Origin: Pseudomonas fluorescens
Lineage (GTDB): Bacteria; Pseudomonadota; Gammaproteobacteria; Pseudomonadales; Pseudomonadaceae
Direction of reading: 5' to 3'
Length of the DNA stretch: 64,000 nucleotides
Assembly: GCF_000968015.1 (NCBI RefSeq)
Contig: NZ_LACH01000021.1
Coordinates: forward strand, 4,777 to 68,776
Positions 46,201-54,005 of the stretch are shown piece after piece; within the stretch, counting starts at the first letter, position 1, and every line of letters begins with the position of its first letter. Under the pieces are notes generated by a model that did not search any database, was not told where the DNA came from, and was given only the letters and a program-made list of their open reading frames with translations. A program made the translations under genes and the position numbers.

Positions 46201-46365
46201 CTGCGCCGAAGCACCGGGGTACACGGCGTAGATTTCGACTTTCGGCGGCGCGACGTTGGGGTATTGCGCCACTGGCAACTGTGGAATGGCCAGGGCGCCG
46301 GCCAACAGGATGAACAGCGCAACCACCCAGGCGAACACCGGGCGATCGATAAAGAACTGCGGCAT
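43267..46365 (-). CDS. RND multidrug efflux permease (HAE1 family)
   Basis: Proton-driven inner-membrane pump of 1032 aa that exports drugs or other amphiphiles through a tripartite complex. It starts MPQFFIDRPVFAWVVALFIL, the standard HAE1 N-terminus, and has 12 transmembrane helices and two large periplasmic loops. The proton-relay Asp pair is in MVLAIGILVDDAIVVVEN (TM4, near 406-407) and the matching Lys in LSAKNAILIIEF (TM10). The C-terminus VMKLVRKRHKDL is short. It follows its adaptor gene by 15 bases. No outer-membrane channel gene is next to it, so a general OprM/TolC-type channel must be borrowed. The substrate is unknown. Confidence 0.95.
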   Translation of the reverse strand: MPQFFIDRPVFAWVVALFILLAGALAIPQLPVAQYPNVAPPKVEIYAVYPGASAQTVDESVVSLIEEELNGADHLLYFESQSSLGSATITATFQPGTDPEMAQVDVQNRLKVVESRLPQAVTQQGLQVEKVSAGFLLLITLTSSDGKLDDVALSDYLARNVMNEIKRLDGVGKAQLYGAERAMRIWIDPQKLIGFNLTPADVNAAIVAQNAQVSAGSIGDLPTRTTQEITATILVKGQLSTPEEFADIVLKANPDGSTVRIKDVARVEIGSQEYQFSTRLNGKPSTAVSVQLAPGANALSTATLVRAKMDELARYFPAGVEYKIPYDTSPFVKVSITKVVYTLGEAMLLVFAVMFLFLQNIRYTLIPTLVVPVALMGTFATMLALGFSINVLTMFGMVLAIGILVDDAIVVVENVERIMATEGLSPKEATRKAMKQITGAIIGITLVLVAVFIPMAFMQGSVGVIYRQFSLSMATSILFSAFLALTLTPALCATLLKPIAKGEHHEKRGFFGWFNRRFEQLTERYQGWVAYALKRSGRYLLIYGVLLIGLGVCFSRLPSSFLPVEDQGYTITDIQLPPGASKNRTVQVVEQIEAHNATEPGVGDSTVILGFSFSGSGQNAALAFTTLKDWSDRGSDDSASSIADRANIALSQIKDAVAFAVLPPPVDGLGTSSGFEFRLQDRGGLGHATLMQARSELLAAAEKSPILINVRESALAEAPQVQLVVDRKQANALGVSFADIGNVLSTAVGSAYINDFPNQGRMQRVVVQAEGDQRSQVADLLKIHVRNSTGKMVPLSAFVQAKWTQGPAQLTRYNGYPAISISGEPSPGHSTGEAMAEIERLVAQGPAGLGQEWTGLSLQERLSGSQAPILLGLSLLIVFLCLAALYESWSIPTSVLLVVPLGVLGAVLAVTLRGMPNDVFFKVGLITIIGLSAKNAILIIEFAKSLYDEGHDLIDATLQAARLRLRPIVMTSLAFILGVVPLAIATGASSASQQAIGTGVIGGMITATLAVVFVPVFFVVVMKLVRKRHKDL

Positions 46366-46380
46366 AAAAAAGCGTCCTGC

Positions 46381-47538
46381 TTACTGACCAGAAGCCTGGG
46401 CAAGTGGAAGAGGGGTGTCGTCGATCTGCACTTTTTCGCCGGGGCGGGCGTGTTGCAGGCCTTCAGTGACGATGCGGTCACCGGGCTTGAGTCCGGCGGT
46501 GACGATCCAGCGATCGTTCTGCACGGCGCCCAGTTCGACCGGTTGCTGGCCGACCCGCTGTTCGGCGTCGAGCAACAGCACTTGGGCGATGCCGGCGCTG
46601 TCACGCTGAATGGCCCGTTGCGGCACGCTGATGCCTTGCTGAATGACCGCTTGCTCCAGACGCACGCGCACGAAGCTGCCCGGCAGCAAGTCGAGGTCCG
46701 GGTTGGGGAATTCGCTGCGCAGAATGATCTGACCGGTGCCGGGGTCGACGGTGATGTCGGTGAACAGCAGCTTGCCCGGCAACGGATAGAGACTGCCGTC
46801 GTCCTGGATCAGCGTGGCTTTGGCCTGATCCTGACCGACCTGCTGCAACTGGCCGGAACGGAATGCCCGGCGCAGGTCGTTGAGTTCGCGGGTCGATTGG
46901 GTGAGGTCGGCGTGAATCGGGTTCAGTTGCTGAATCAACGCCAGCGGTGTGGTTTCGTTCTGCCCGACCAGTGCGCCTTCGGTCACCAGTGCACGGCCGA
47001 TGCGCCCGGAGATCGGCGCCGTGACCGTGGCGTAACCCAGGTTGAGTTTCGCCCGCTCCACGGCGGCTTTGTTCGCGGCGACGTCGGCAGCGGTTTGCCG
47101 GGCATTGGCCCGGGCGTTGTCATAATCCTGACCGCTGATGGCATTGCCTTCGATCAACTGCGCGTAACGCTGCTCTTGCAGGCGCGCCTGGAACGCATTG
47201 GCTTCAGCCTTGCGCAACGCCGCTTCGGCGCTGTCCAGGTCTGCCTTGAACGGCGCCGGGTCGATTCGGAACAACACTTCGCCCTTTTTCACATCGCTGC
47301 CTTCACGGAACGCCCGTTGCAACACCACCCCGGCAACCCGGGCACGGACTTCGGCAATCCGTGGCGCGGCAATCCGCCCGCTCAGTTCACTGGTGATCGA
47401 CAAGGGGCTGGCCTGGATGGTTTCGATGCGAACCGTGGCCAGAGGTGCCTGTTCTTCGGCCGTGGAGGCCTTGTCACAAGCGCTCAGCGTCACCGCCAGT
47501 GCAATCAGGCTGAGCCTGGCAAGCAGATACTTTGACAT
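46381..47538 (-). CDS. RND efflux periplasmic adaptor lipoprotein
   Basis: Membrane fusion protein of 385 aa. It begins MSKYLLARLSLIALAVTLSA with the lipobox cysteine at residue 21 (SAC-DKA), so it should be anchored in the inner membrane. The lipoyl halves are RIAEVRARVAGVVLQRAFRE and NLGYATVTAPISGRIGRALV; a helical hairpin (about 100-165) rich in A, E and R lies between them, followed by the beta-barrel domain. I chose the ATG at 47538 because the open frame further upstream has no adaptor sequence and crosses a REPIN. It is the first gene of the pump operon, divergent from the two-component system. Confidence 0.94.
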   Translation of the reverse strand: MSKYLLARLSLIALAVTLSACDKASTAEEQAPLATVRIETIQASPLSITSELSGRIAAPRIAEVRARVAGVVLQRAFREGSDVKKGEVLFRIDPAPFKADLDSAEAALRKAEANAFQARLQEQRYAQLIEGNAISGQDYDNARANARQTAADVAANKAAVERAKLNLGYATVTAPISGRIGRALVTEGALVGQNETTPLALIQQLNPIHADLTQSTRELNDLRRAFRSGQLQQVGQDQAKATLIQDDGSLYPLPGKLLFTDITVDPGTGQIILRSEFPNPDLDLLPGSFVRVRLEQAVIQQGISVPQRAIQRDSAGIAQVLLLDAEQRVGQQPVELGAVQNDRWIVTAGLKPGDRIVTEGLQHARPGEKVQIDDTPLPLAQASGQ

Positions 47539-47694
47539 GTAATACCCCAATAATGACCCCCAGCATCCTACGGGGAGACGACGAGGGTAGCGGTGAAGCT
47601 TTGTAGGCGCGGTGTGAAATTGTGTAAGGGTTTTACTCACGGGCGGGCGCAGGCGTATATCCTTCACGGCTTGAAACTTTTTGCGACGGTCAGG

Positions 47695-47796
47695 CCGCCT
47701 TCGCGAGCAAGCTCGCTCCCACAGGGATCTGAGTGGACACAGACTTTGTGAACACCACCGGACACTGTGGGAGCGAGCTTGCTCGCGATAGCGGTG
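47695..47796. repeat. REPIN in the pump/two-component intergenic region
   Basis: Inverted REP pair (GCCGCCTTCGCGAGCAAGCT start and TGTGGGAGCGAGCTTGCTCG near 47766) with about 45 bases between. It ends about 34 bases before the response-regulator start. Confidence 0.92.
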
Positions 47797-47829
47797 TATC
47801 TGGCGCCACTGCACTTTTTGGAAACACCC

Positions 47830-48531
47830 ATGCCCAACATCCTCCTGGTCGAAGACGACACCGCGCTCTCCGAATTGATTGCCAGTTACCTGGAACGCAA
47901 CGGCTATAGCGTCAGCGTGATCAGCCGTGGTGACCATGTGCGCGAACGTGCGCGGGTCAATCCGCCGGACCTGGTGATCCTCGACCTGATGCTGCCGGGG
48001 CTCGATGGCCTGCAAGTCTGCCGCTTGCTGCGCGCCGATTCGGCCACGTTGCCGATCCTGATGCTCACCGCCCGCGACGACAGTCACGATCAGGTGCTGG
48101 GCCTGGAAATGGGCGCCGACGACTACGTCACCAAACCCTGCGAACCGCGCGTGTTGCTGGCCCGGGTGCGGACGTTGTTGCGGCGCAGCAGCCTCACTGA
48201 ACCGCAGACGGCCAATGACCGCATTCTGATGGGCAATCTGTGCATCGACCTGTCCGAGCGCACCGTGACCTGGCGTGAGCAACTGGTCGAGCTGTCCAGC
48301 GGTGAATACAACCTGCTGGTGGTGCTCGCTCGGCATGCCGGCGAAGTGCTCAGCCGCGACCAGATTCTGCAACGCCTGCGCGGCATCGAGTTCAATGGCA
48401 CCGATCGCTCGGTGGACGTGGCGATTTCCAAGCTGCGGCGCAAGTTCGACGACCACGCCGGCGAGGCGCGCAAGATCAAGACCGTGTGGGGCAAGGGTTA
48501 CCTGTTCAGCCGTTCCGAGTGGGAATGCTGA
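47830..48531 (+). CDS. OmpR/PhoB-family response regulator
   Basis: Two-component regulator of 233 aa. The receiver domain (1-118) has the acidic pair in LLVEDDTALS, the phospho-acceptor Asp52 in LVILDLMLPGLDG, Thr in MLTARDDS and Lys in DDYVTKPCEP. The winged-helix output domain (about 130-233) ends GTDRSVDVAISKLRRKFDDH and KTVWGKGYLFSR. I chose the ATG at 47830, which starts at the usual MPNILLVEDD; an open frame upstream is only REP sequence. The kinase gene starts four bases after its stop. It is divergent from the RND pump and a good candidate for its regulator. Confidence 0.94.
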   Translation: MPNILLVEDDTALSELIASYLERNGYSVSVISRGDHVRERARVNPPDLVILDLMLPGLDGLQVCRLLRADSATLPILMLTARDDSHDQVLGLEMGADDYVTKPCEPRVLLARVRTLLRRSSLTEPQTANDRILMGNLCIDLSERTVTWREQLVELSSGEYNLLVVLARHAGEVLSRDQILQRLRGIEFNGTDRSVDVAISKLRRKFDDHAGEARKIKTVWGKGYLFSRSEWEC

Positions 48532-48535
48532 GTCG

Positions 48536-49837
48536 ATGTTCAGAATCCTGTTTCGCCTGTACCTGGTGACCATCGTTTCGTACAGCGCGGCGATCTATCT
48601 GGTGCCTGACGTGGTGATCAAGGTCTTCCAGGAGCGCTTTGTCACCTACAACCTCGATTATTCCCGCGGGCTGCAAACCCTCATCGTCAAACAGTTTCAC
48701 GCCGTGCCCCCGGAGCAGTGGCCGGCCTTGGCCGCGGAGATGGACAAGGAATTCCAGCCCCTGCACATCGTCCTGACCGGTAACGACGATGCCGATTTCA
48801 CCCCTAATGAGCGCAAGCGTTTGCAGCGTGGCGAGCACGTCGTGCGCATTGGCGACTGGGGCTGGCGCACCCTGGCGGTGTCGCCGCTGAACGAGCGGAC
48901 GGTGGTGGAGATGGTCGTGCCGCCAGACCCGATGGACGTCAGCCTGTTGTACTGGAGCATCAACGTGCTGATCGGCGCGACCATGCTCGCCTGCCTGTTG
49001 CTGTGGTTGCGCCCGCACTGGCACGACCTGGAACGCCTCAAAGGTACGGCTGAACGATTCGGCAAAGGCCACTTGAGCGAGCGCACGCAGATTTCCAAAA
49101 GCTCCAACATCGGCAGCCTGGCCAACGTCTTCGACACCATGGCCGGTGATATCGAGAACTTGCTCAACCAGCAGCGGGACCTGCTCAATGCCGTCTCTCA
49201 CGAATTGCGCACGCCCCTGACACGACTGGATTTCGGCCTGGCGCTGGCACTGTCCGACGATTTACCCGCCGCCAGCCGCGAGCGTCTGCAAGGTCTGGTC
49301 GCGCACATTCGCGAGCTCGATGAGCTGGTGCTGGAACTGCTGTCCTACAGCCGCCTGCAAAACCCGGCGCGGCTGCCGGAGCGGGTCGAGGTGTCGCTGG
49401 ATGAATTTATCGACAGCATCCTTGGCAGCGTCGACGAAGAACTGGAATCCCCGGACATCGTTATCGATGTGCTCCTGCACGGACAACTTGAACGCTTCGC
49501 CCTCGACCCAAGACTGACTGCCCGCGCTATTCAGAACCTGCTGCGCAATGCGATGCGCTACTGCGAAAAACGCATTCAGATTGGTGTGCGGGTGTGTGCC
49601 AAGGGGGCTGAAATCTGGGTGGACGATGACGGGATCGGTATTCCGGATGAGGAGCGTGAGCGGATTTTCGAACCGTTCTATCGACTGGATCGCAGTCGGG
49701 ATCGGGCGACTGGCGGGTTTGGTCTGGGGTTGGCGATCAGTCGACGGGCGCTAGAGGCTCAGGGCGGTACGCTCACCGTCGAAGCGTCGCCGCTGGGTGG
49801 GGCACGGTTCCGTTTGTGGTTGCCCACCTCAGCCTGA
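48536..49837 (+). CDS. Sensor histidine kinase
   Basis: Membrane kinase of 433 aa, RstB-like in layout. TM1 spans about 7-27 (RLYLVTIVSYSAAIYLVPDV), then a periplasmic sensor of about 110 residues, TM2 at about 143-163 (INVLIGATMLACLLLWL) and a HAMP domain. The dimerisation domain has the phospho-acceptor His222 in LNAVSHELRTPLTRLDF. The ATPase domain has the N box NLLRNAMRYCEK, G1 DDDGIGIPDEE and G2 GGFGLGLAISRR. The ATG at 48536 lies four bases after the stop of the response-regulator gene. The signal is unknown; the neighbouring efflux genes suggest a membrane or drug stress. Confidence 0.94.
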   Translation: MFRILFRLYLVTIVSYSAAIYLVPDVVIKVFQERFVTYNLDYSRGLQTLIVKQFHAVPPEQWPALAAEMDKEFQPLHIVLTGNDDADFTPNERKRLQRGEHVVRIGDWGWRTLAVSPLNERTVVEMVVPPDPMDVSLLYWSINVLIGATMLACLLLWLRPHWHDLERLKGTAERFGKGHLSERTQISKSSNIGSLANVFDTMAGDIENLLNQQRDLLNAVSHELRTPLTRLDFGLALALSDDLPAASRERLQGLVAHIRELDELVLELLSYSRLQNPARLPERVEVSLDEFIDSILGSVDEELESPDIVIDVLLHGQLERFALDPRLTARAIQNLLRNAMRYCEKRIQIGVRVCAKGAEIWVDDDGIGIPDEERERIFEPFYRLDRSRDRATGGFGLGLAISRRALEAQGGTLTVEASPLGGARFRLWLPTSA

Positions 49838-49867
49838 AATGAGCCCCCAGCCTAGTGACAAAACCAA

Positions 49868-50644
49868 TCACGCGCTCAGCCGGCCTCTCAACAATTTCGC
49901 CATGTCCTCCAGATCCGCCACCGGGTTATGCCCGATCAACATCCAGGCATGTTCCATGTCAGCCCAATAGACAATGTTCATCCCGTACCGGCGCTCCTGG
50001 GCGAAATGCCGGCTGCCGCTGTTGGAGCGGGTGACGCACAGCGCCATGGGGCCGTGCGTCGGGTCCAGGTAGGTAATTTGGGCAATGGCGACACCGTCGT
50101 ACTCGAGTATTTGCGCGCGCTTGAACTCGGACCGTGGCAGGGCCAGTTTCGCCGGCACAAGATTCAGGCCAAGACGTGCATCGATGGTCCGCAGTTGCGC
50201 TCGCTGAGCGGCTTCGTCAGTGGCCAGATGGTCCAGGGTTTGCGGCACGTAAAGCGACATGTACTCGGCCACCAGCCCGCGCCAGTTTTCCTTTTGCTGG
50301 CTCAACCGCCAACCGAGGAACAGCCGATCCGCCACCACACCACTCAACACCAACCCGGCGGCCGCCGCGAGAAACCAGCGCCGATTCATGGCTGGGCGTT
50401 CAGGTGAAGGCAAGGTGTCGAGCATCGATTGCAAGCGGTCCACGGGCGCCTGTCGGCCCAACTCGTCGTAGGCCGCCTTGAACGGCAGGTTGCTGCGGGC
50501 CAGCCATTGCAGGCGCAGGTTGAGCGTCGGGTTCTCGGCAATGGCCGCGTCGATGCGGGTGCGCTGTTCGTTGTCGAGCTGGTTGTCGAGGTAGGCCACC
50601 AGTTGCTCATCCGAGGGTACCGTCGGGCGTGCGTGATCGTTCAT
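49868..50644 (-). CDS. Anti-sigma factor (single-pass membrane)
   Basis: Protein of 258 aa with a cytosolic N-terminal anti-sigma domain (DEQLVAYLDNQLDNEQRTRI, about 12-31), one transmembrane helix (RRWFLAAAAGLVLSGVVADR, about 89-108) and a periplasmic part of 150 residues. It overlaps the end of the ECF sigma gene by four bases (ATGA), the typical sigma/anti-sigma coupling. No zinc-binding His/Cys motif is seen, so it is not the ZAS type. The periplasmic sequence YMSLYVPQTLDHLATDEAAQ resembles, from memory, other unnamed Pseudomonas anti-sigma factors. The signal sensed is unknown. Confidence 0.9.
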   Translation of the reverse strand: MNDHARPTVPSDEQLVAYLDNQLDNEQRTRIDAAIAENPTLNLRLQWLARSNLPFKAAYDELGRQAPVDRLQSMLDTLPSPERPAMNRRWFLAAAAGLVLSGVVADRLFLGWRLSQQKENWRGLVAEYMSLYVPQTLDHLATDEAAQRAQLRTIDARLGLNLVPAKLALPRSEFKRAQILEYDGVAIAQITYLDPTHGPMALCVTRSNSGSRHFAQERRYGMNIVYWADMEHAWMLIGHNPVADLEDMAKLLRGRLSA

Positions 50645-51168
50645 CGACGTTCTCCTGTGGAAGGGTTCGGCACGGTGTGCAATGGCGGGTATTCGGCCAG
50701 TTTTGCGCGTGCCGCAGCCAGGCGACTCATGACAGTGCCGATGGGGACGTCCAGCACGTCGGCCACTTCGCGGTAGGACAAGCCCTCGACGTAGGCGAGA
50801 AACACCGTTTCGCGTTGGGTTTCGGGCAGGGCATCAACGCGCCGAATCACCTGAGCCGCGAGGACATGGGTTTGCGCCGCATACTCGCCATCGAACGACA
50901 AGGCGTTGTCGGCATCCACCAGCCCTTGTCCATGACGCACTCTTCGGGAGCGAACTTCGTTGAGCCAGATCGAGTGCAGAATACTCAGCAACCAGCGGTC
51001 CATGCGCGAGCCCGGGATAAACTGCCCGGCACGCTCGAGCGCCCGCACGCAGGTGGCCTGCACCAGGTCTTCGGCGACATGCCGTTGCCGGGACAACAGC
51101 AGGCCGTAGCGCCATAAACGCGCCAGGTGCTGGCCCAGTTCTGCCCGTATTGCCTGATCGCTGGCGAT
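50641..51168 (-). CDS. ECF RNA polymerase sigma factor (unusual start)
   Basis: Extracytoplasmic-function sigma factor. Region 2 begins with RLWRYGLLLSRQRHVAEDLV and includes MDRWLLSILHSIWLNEVRS; region 4 has LPETQRETVFLAYVEGLSYR and EVADVLDVPIGTVMSRLAAA, the helix-turn-helix. The frame contains no ATG or GTG before region 2. Three readings are possible: an ATC start at 51168, five bases after GGAGG; a CTG at 51138; or a TTG at 51096, which would cut off the first helix of region 2. I list the longest version because homology extends upstream of the TTG. It lies 24 bases after the TPR gene and overlaps the anti-sigma gene by four bases. Confidence 0.85.
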   Translation of the reverse strand: MASDQAIRAELGQHLARLWRYGLLLSRQRHVAEDLVQATCVRALERAGQFIPGSRMDRWLLSILHSIWLNEVRSRRVRHGQGLVDADNALSFDGEYAAQTHVLAAQVIRRVDALPETQRETVFLAYVEGLSYREVADVLDVPIGTVMSRLAAARAKLAEYPPLHTVPNPSTGERR

Positions 51169-51192
51169 GGCGACCTCCGTCTGCTCGGTGTG

Positions 51193-51729
51193 TCAGGTTT
51201 TCGATGAATCGTTGATGGCTTCGGCCAGGTCCTGGTATTCCTCGCAGGTGGTGCTGCCGCAGATGGATTTGATTTGCTGCAACTGTTCTTGAGCGAGGTC
51301 CAGCCTACCTTTGATCACATACGCTTCGCCGAGGTATTCGCGAACTTGTGCGTAGTGCGGGTCAAGTTTGACCGATTGCAGGTAATAACCGATGCCTTCG
51401 TCGGTCCGCCCCAGTTTACGCGTGGCGTAGCCGCGATAGTTCAAGGCTTTGGCGGTGTTTGGCTGTTTGAGGGTGTCGAGCAGGGCCAGCGCTTCCTCGT
51501 AGCGACCGTCCTTGGCCAGTCGATACGCGTAATCGGTGCGCTCGGCGTCTGGTACCAGGCTGCTGGTTTGCTTGAGGCATTTTTGCGACCGGGAGTCGAA
51601 GACCTGCCCTTTGGGGCAATTGGGTCGTGCGGGGGCTTCATCGCCACCACCATTGGCGAACGCCAACGAACTGGACAATGCGACTGCCAGCAGCAACTGG
51701 ACGGTTAACACAGCGAAACGGGTGTTCAT
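51193..51729 (-). CDS. Secreted tetratricopeptide-repeat protein
   Basis: Protein of 178 aa with a signal peptide (MNTRFAVLTVQLLLAVALSS, then SLAFANGG) and probable cleavage after AFA. After a short cysteine-containing spacer (NCPKGQVFDSRSQKCLK) come TPR-like helices, about 66-160, with YAYRLAKDGRYEEALALLDT and GYYLQSVKLDPHYAQVREYL. Such periplasmic TPR proteins mediate protein contacts. It is the first gene of a unit with the ECF sigma and anti-sigma genes and may belong to their regulon or feed them a signal; that is inference. The ATG at 51729 follows TGTGGAGCATCGCCC. Confidence 0.88.
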   Translation of the reverse strand: MNTRFAVLTVQLLLAVALSSSLAFANGGGDEAPARPNCPKGQVFDSRSQKCLKQTSSLVPDAERTDYAYRLAKDGRYEEALALLDTLKQPNTAKALNYRGYATRKLGRTDEGIGYYLQSVKLDPHYAQVREYLGEAYVIKGRLDLAQEQLQQIKSICGSTTCEEYQDLAEAINDSSKT

Positions 51730-51928
51730 GGGCGATGCTCCACAGGTTAACTCTCAGGGGCGATGAAAGATGAACACCGCAGGGTGAACAATTATTCATT
51801 TCGTTCTGGCGGTCTGTGCAAGGAAAGCTCAAATCGAAGCGTTATGCTCGACAGCATTCGTTGTCGATCTGGAGCACTGTCATGAAAGATCAGGTCCATC
51901 ACTCGGCGGCTGCCGGCTATAGAACCGG

Positions 51929-52882
51929 CTAGCCCAATAACCGAATCGGTTGTCCCGCAGACCAGGCTTGAATGTCCTCGATCATCTGCGAGAAAAACTG
52001 GTGGTAGTTTTGCTGGCTGACATACCCGACGTGGGGCGTGGCCAGCACATTGTCCAGGGTTCTGAACGGATGATGAGGCGGCAAGGGTTCCTGCTCGAAC
52101 ACGTCCAGCGCAGCGCCTGCCAGTCGCCGTTTCTGCAACGCCTTGATCAACGCGGACTCATCGACAATCGGACCACGGGCCGTGTTGACCAGCAGCGCCG
52201 AGGGTTTCATCCAGTCCAGCGCCTGGGCGTCCACCAAGCCTCGGCTGCGATCGCTGAGCACCAGATGGACCGACAACACATCGGCCTGTTCGAACAGTTC
52301 CTGCTTGCTGACGTAGGTCACGCCGACCTCGGCCGCACGTTCGGCGGTCAGGTTCTCGCTCCAGGCAATCACCCGCATGCCGAACACTTGACCGAACTGG
52401 GCAACGCGAGTGCCAATGCTGCCCAGACCGAGGATCGCCAGGGTCTTGCCGTGCAGATCGCCACCCAGGCTTTGCTGCCATAAACCGGCGCGCAGGGCGT
52501 TGGCTTCGACGACCAGGTTGCGGGTCGCCGCCATGATCAGCGCCCAAGTCAGTTCCGGCGCGGCGTGCTTGTAACTGTCGGTGCCACAGACCTGAATGCC
52601 CAGCGTTGCGGCGGCTTTCAGGTCCAGCGCGGCGTTGCGCATGCTGCCAGTGGCCAGCAGCTTGAGTTTCGGTAAGCGCCGCAGCAGGTCCTCGTCGAAA
52701 CGGGTGCGCTCGCGCATCACGCAGATCACCTCGAACTCGCCTAGCCGTGCCGCCAGGGTTTCGTTGTCGGCAGGGTAGTCATGGAGGAAGCTCACTTCAC
52801 CGATGTCGTCCAGCACCGACCAGTCCACCACATCACGGGCCACGTCCTGCCAGTCATCAATCACCGCAATCTGCACTGCCAT
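51929..52882 (-). CDS. D-2-hydroxyacid dehydrogenase family protein
   Basis: NAD(P)-dependent oxidoreductase of 317 aa of the D-isomer-specific 2-hydroxyacid family. The dinucleotide motif is LAILGLGSIGTRVAQFGQVF (about 150-169). The catalytic triad is Arg in LLVNTARGPIVDESAL, Glu in LDVFEQEPLPPHHP and His in LATPHVGYVSQQNYHQF. It may act on glycerate, glyoxylate or related hydroxyacids. The ATG at 52882 follows TGAGGTAAGGCTG. The alpha/beta hydrolase gene lies 13 bases upstream on the same strand, so both are likely co-transcribed. It is a paralogue of KguD in this window, but not close. Confidence 0.9.
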   Translation of the reverse strand: MAVQIAVIDDWQDVARDVVDWSVLDDIGEVSFLHDYPADNETLAARLGEFEVICVMRERTRFDEDLLRRLPKLKLLATGSMRNAALDLKAAATLGIQVCGTDSYKHAAPELTWALIMAATRNLVVEANALRAGLWQQSLGGDLHGKTLAILGLGSIGTRVAQFGQVFGMRVIAWSENLTAERAAEVGVTYVSKQELFEQADVLSVHLVLSDRSRGLVDAQALDWMKPSALLVNTARGPIVDESALIKALQKRRLAGAALDVFEQEPLPPHHPFRTLDNVLATPHVGYVSQQNYHQFFSQMIEDIQAWSAGQPIRLLG

Positions 52883-52895
52883 CAGCCTTACCTCA

Positions 52896-53921
52896 TCAAT
52901 GAACGGGGTTGGTTTTGTTCAGCCAGGCGAGCAGGGCCTGGTGGAATTGTGCCGGTTCTTCCATTTGCGGCGCGTGGCCCATGCCGGGGAATTCGACCAG
53001 CGTCGACCGGGGAATCAGTTTTGCCACCTGCTTGCCGAGGACGTTGTAGTGACCGAGTTTCGCCTTGACCTCGGGCGGTGCGATGTCGCTGCCGATGGCG
53101 GTGGTGTCGGATGTACCGATCAGCAGCAAGGTCGGCATCTTCAGGTCCTTGAACTCGTAGTACACCGGTTGGGTGAAGATCATGTCGTAGATCAGCGCCG
53201 AATTCCACGCCACCTGCGTATGCCCCGGCCCTTTGTTCAGCCCGGCGAGCATGTCTACCCAGCGATCGAATTCAGGTTTCCAGCGGCCGCCGTAATAGGT
53301 GTTGCGTTCATAGGTGCGGATGCCTTCGGCCGTGAGTTTCAGCTCGCGCTCATACCATTGATCAACCGTGCGATAGGGCACGCCGAGGGCTTTCCAGTCT
53401 TCCAGGCCGATGGGGTTGACCAGTGCCAGTTGTTCAACTTGATCGGGGTATTGCAGCGCATAGCGGGTAGCGAGCATGCCGCCGGTGGAATGCCCGAGAA
53501 TACTGGTCTTCTGAATGCCCAGGGCCTTGAGCAGTTGCTGGGTGTTGGTCGCCAGTTGCTGGAAGCTGTACTGATAGTTGTCCGGTTTACTGGAGGTGCA
53601 AAAACCGATTTGATCCGGGGCGATGACCCGGTAACCGGCCTCGCTCAGGGCCTTGATCGAAGTGTCCCAAGTGGCACCGCAGAAGTTCTTGCCGTGCATC
53701 AGCACCACGATGCGTCCATTGGCCTTGCCGTGAGCAGCGACATCCATATAACCCATTTGCAGGGATTTACCCTGGGACTCAAAGGCGAAATGCTTGACTG
53801 TGTAGGGGTACTCGAAACCCTGCAGCTGCGGTCCATATTCCGGGCCTTCGGCGTGGGCGATGACAGGCAATGCAGCGGTCAGCAGCAGGCCGGGCAGCCA
53901 GCGGGAGCGGGTGAGGGACAT
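52896..53921 (-). CDS. Secreted alpha/beta hydrolase
   Basis: Hydrolase of 341 aa with a signal peptide (MSLTRSRWLPGLLLTAALPV, then IAHAEG) and cleavage after AHA, so it is periplasmic. The nucleophile elbow is SILGHSTGGMLATRYAL, with Ser in GHSTG (about 150), preceded by the oxyanion motif VVLMHGKNFCGATW. The acid and the final His (GMGHAPQMEEPAQFHQALL) complete the triad. I chose the ATG at 53921 because AATGGAGTTCCCC lies directly upstream. It probably cleaves an ester or lactone. It is followed after 13 bases by the hydroxyacid dehydrogenase gene; lactone opening followed by oxidation is one inferred possibility. Confidence 0.9.
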   Translation of the reverse strand: MSLTRSRWLPGLLLTAALPVIAHAEGPEYGPQLQGFEYPYTVKHFAFESQGKSLQMGYMDVAAHGKANGRIVVLMHGKNFCGATWDTSIKALSEAGYRVIAPDQIGFCTSSKPDNYQYSFQQLATNTQQLLKALGIQKTSILGHSTGGMLATRYALQYPDQVEQLALVNPIGLEDWKALGVPYRTVDQWYERELKLTAEGIRTYERNTYYGGRWKPEFDRWVDMLAGLNKGPGHTQVAWNSALIYDMIFTQPVYYEFKDLKMPTLLLIGTSDTTAIGSDIAPPEVKAKLGHYNVLGKQVAKLIPRSTLVEFPGMGHAPQMEEPAQFHQALLAWLNKTNPVH

Positions 53922-54005
53922 GGGGAACTCCATTGGAAATCGGCCGATGCTGGATCGGCATGATTAGGGCGACATTAAACACAGGCAATCGCCGTGGATG
54001 ATCGT

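Noticed and set aside
15152-47796. Repeated GTGGGAGCGAGC elements as a dispersed CRISPR-like array
   Set aside because: The copies are scattered, occur as inverted pairs, have no regular spacers and no cas genes nearby; they are REP/REPIN elements.
47539-48573. N-terminal extension of the adaptor gene up to 48573
   Set aside because: The extra residues are antisense to the response regulator and translate a REPIN; the lipoprotein signal starts at 47538.
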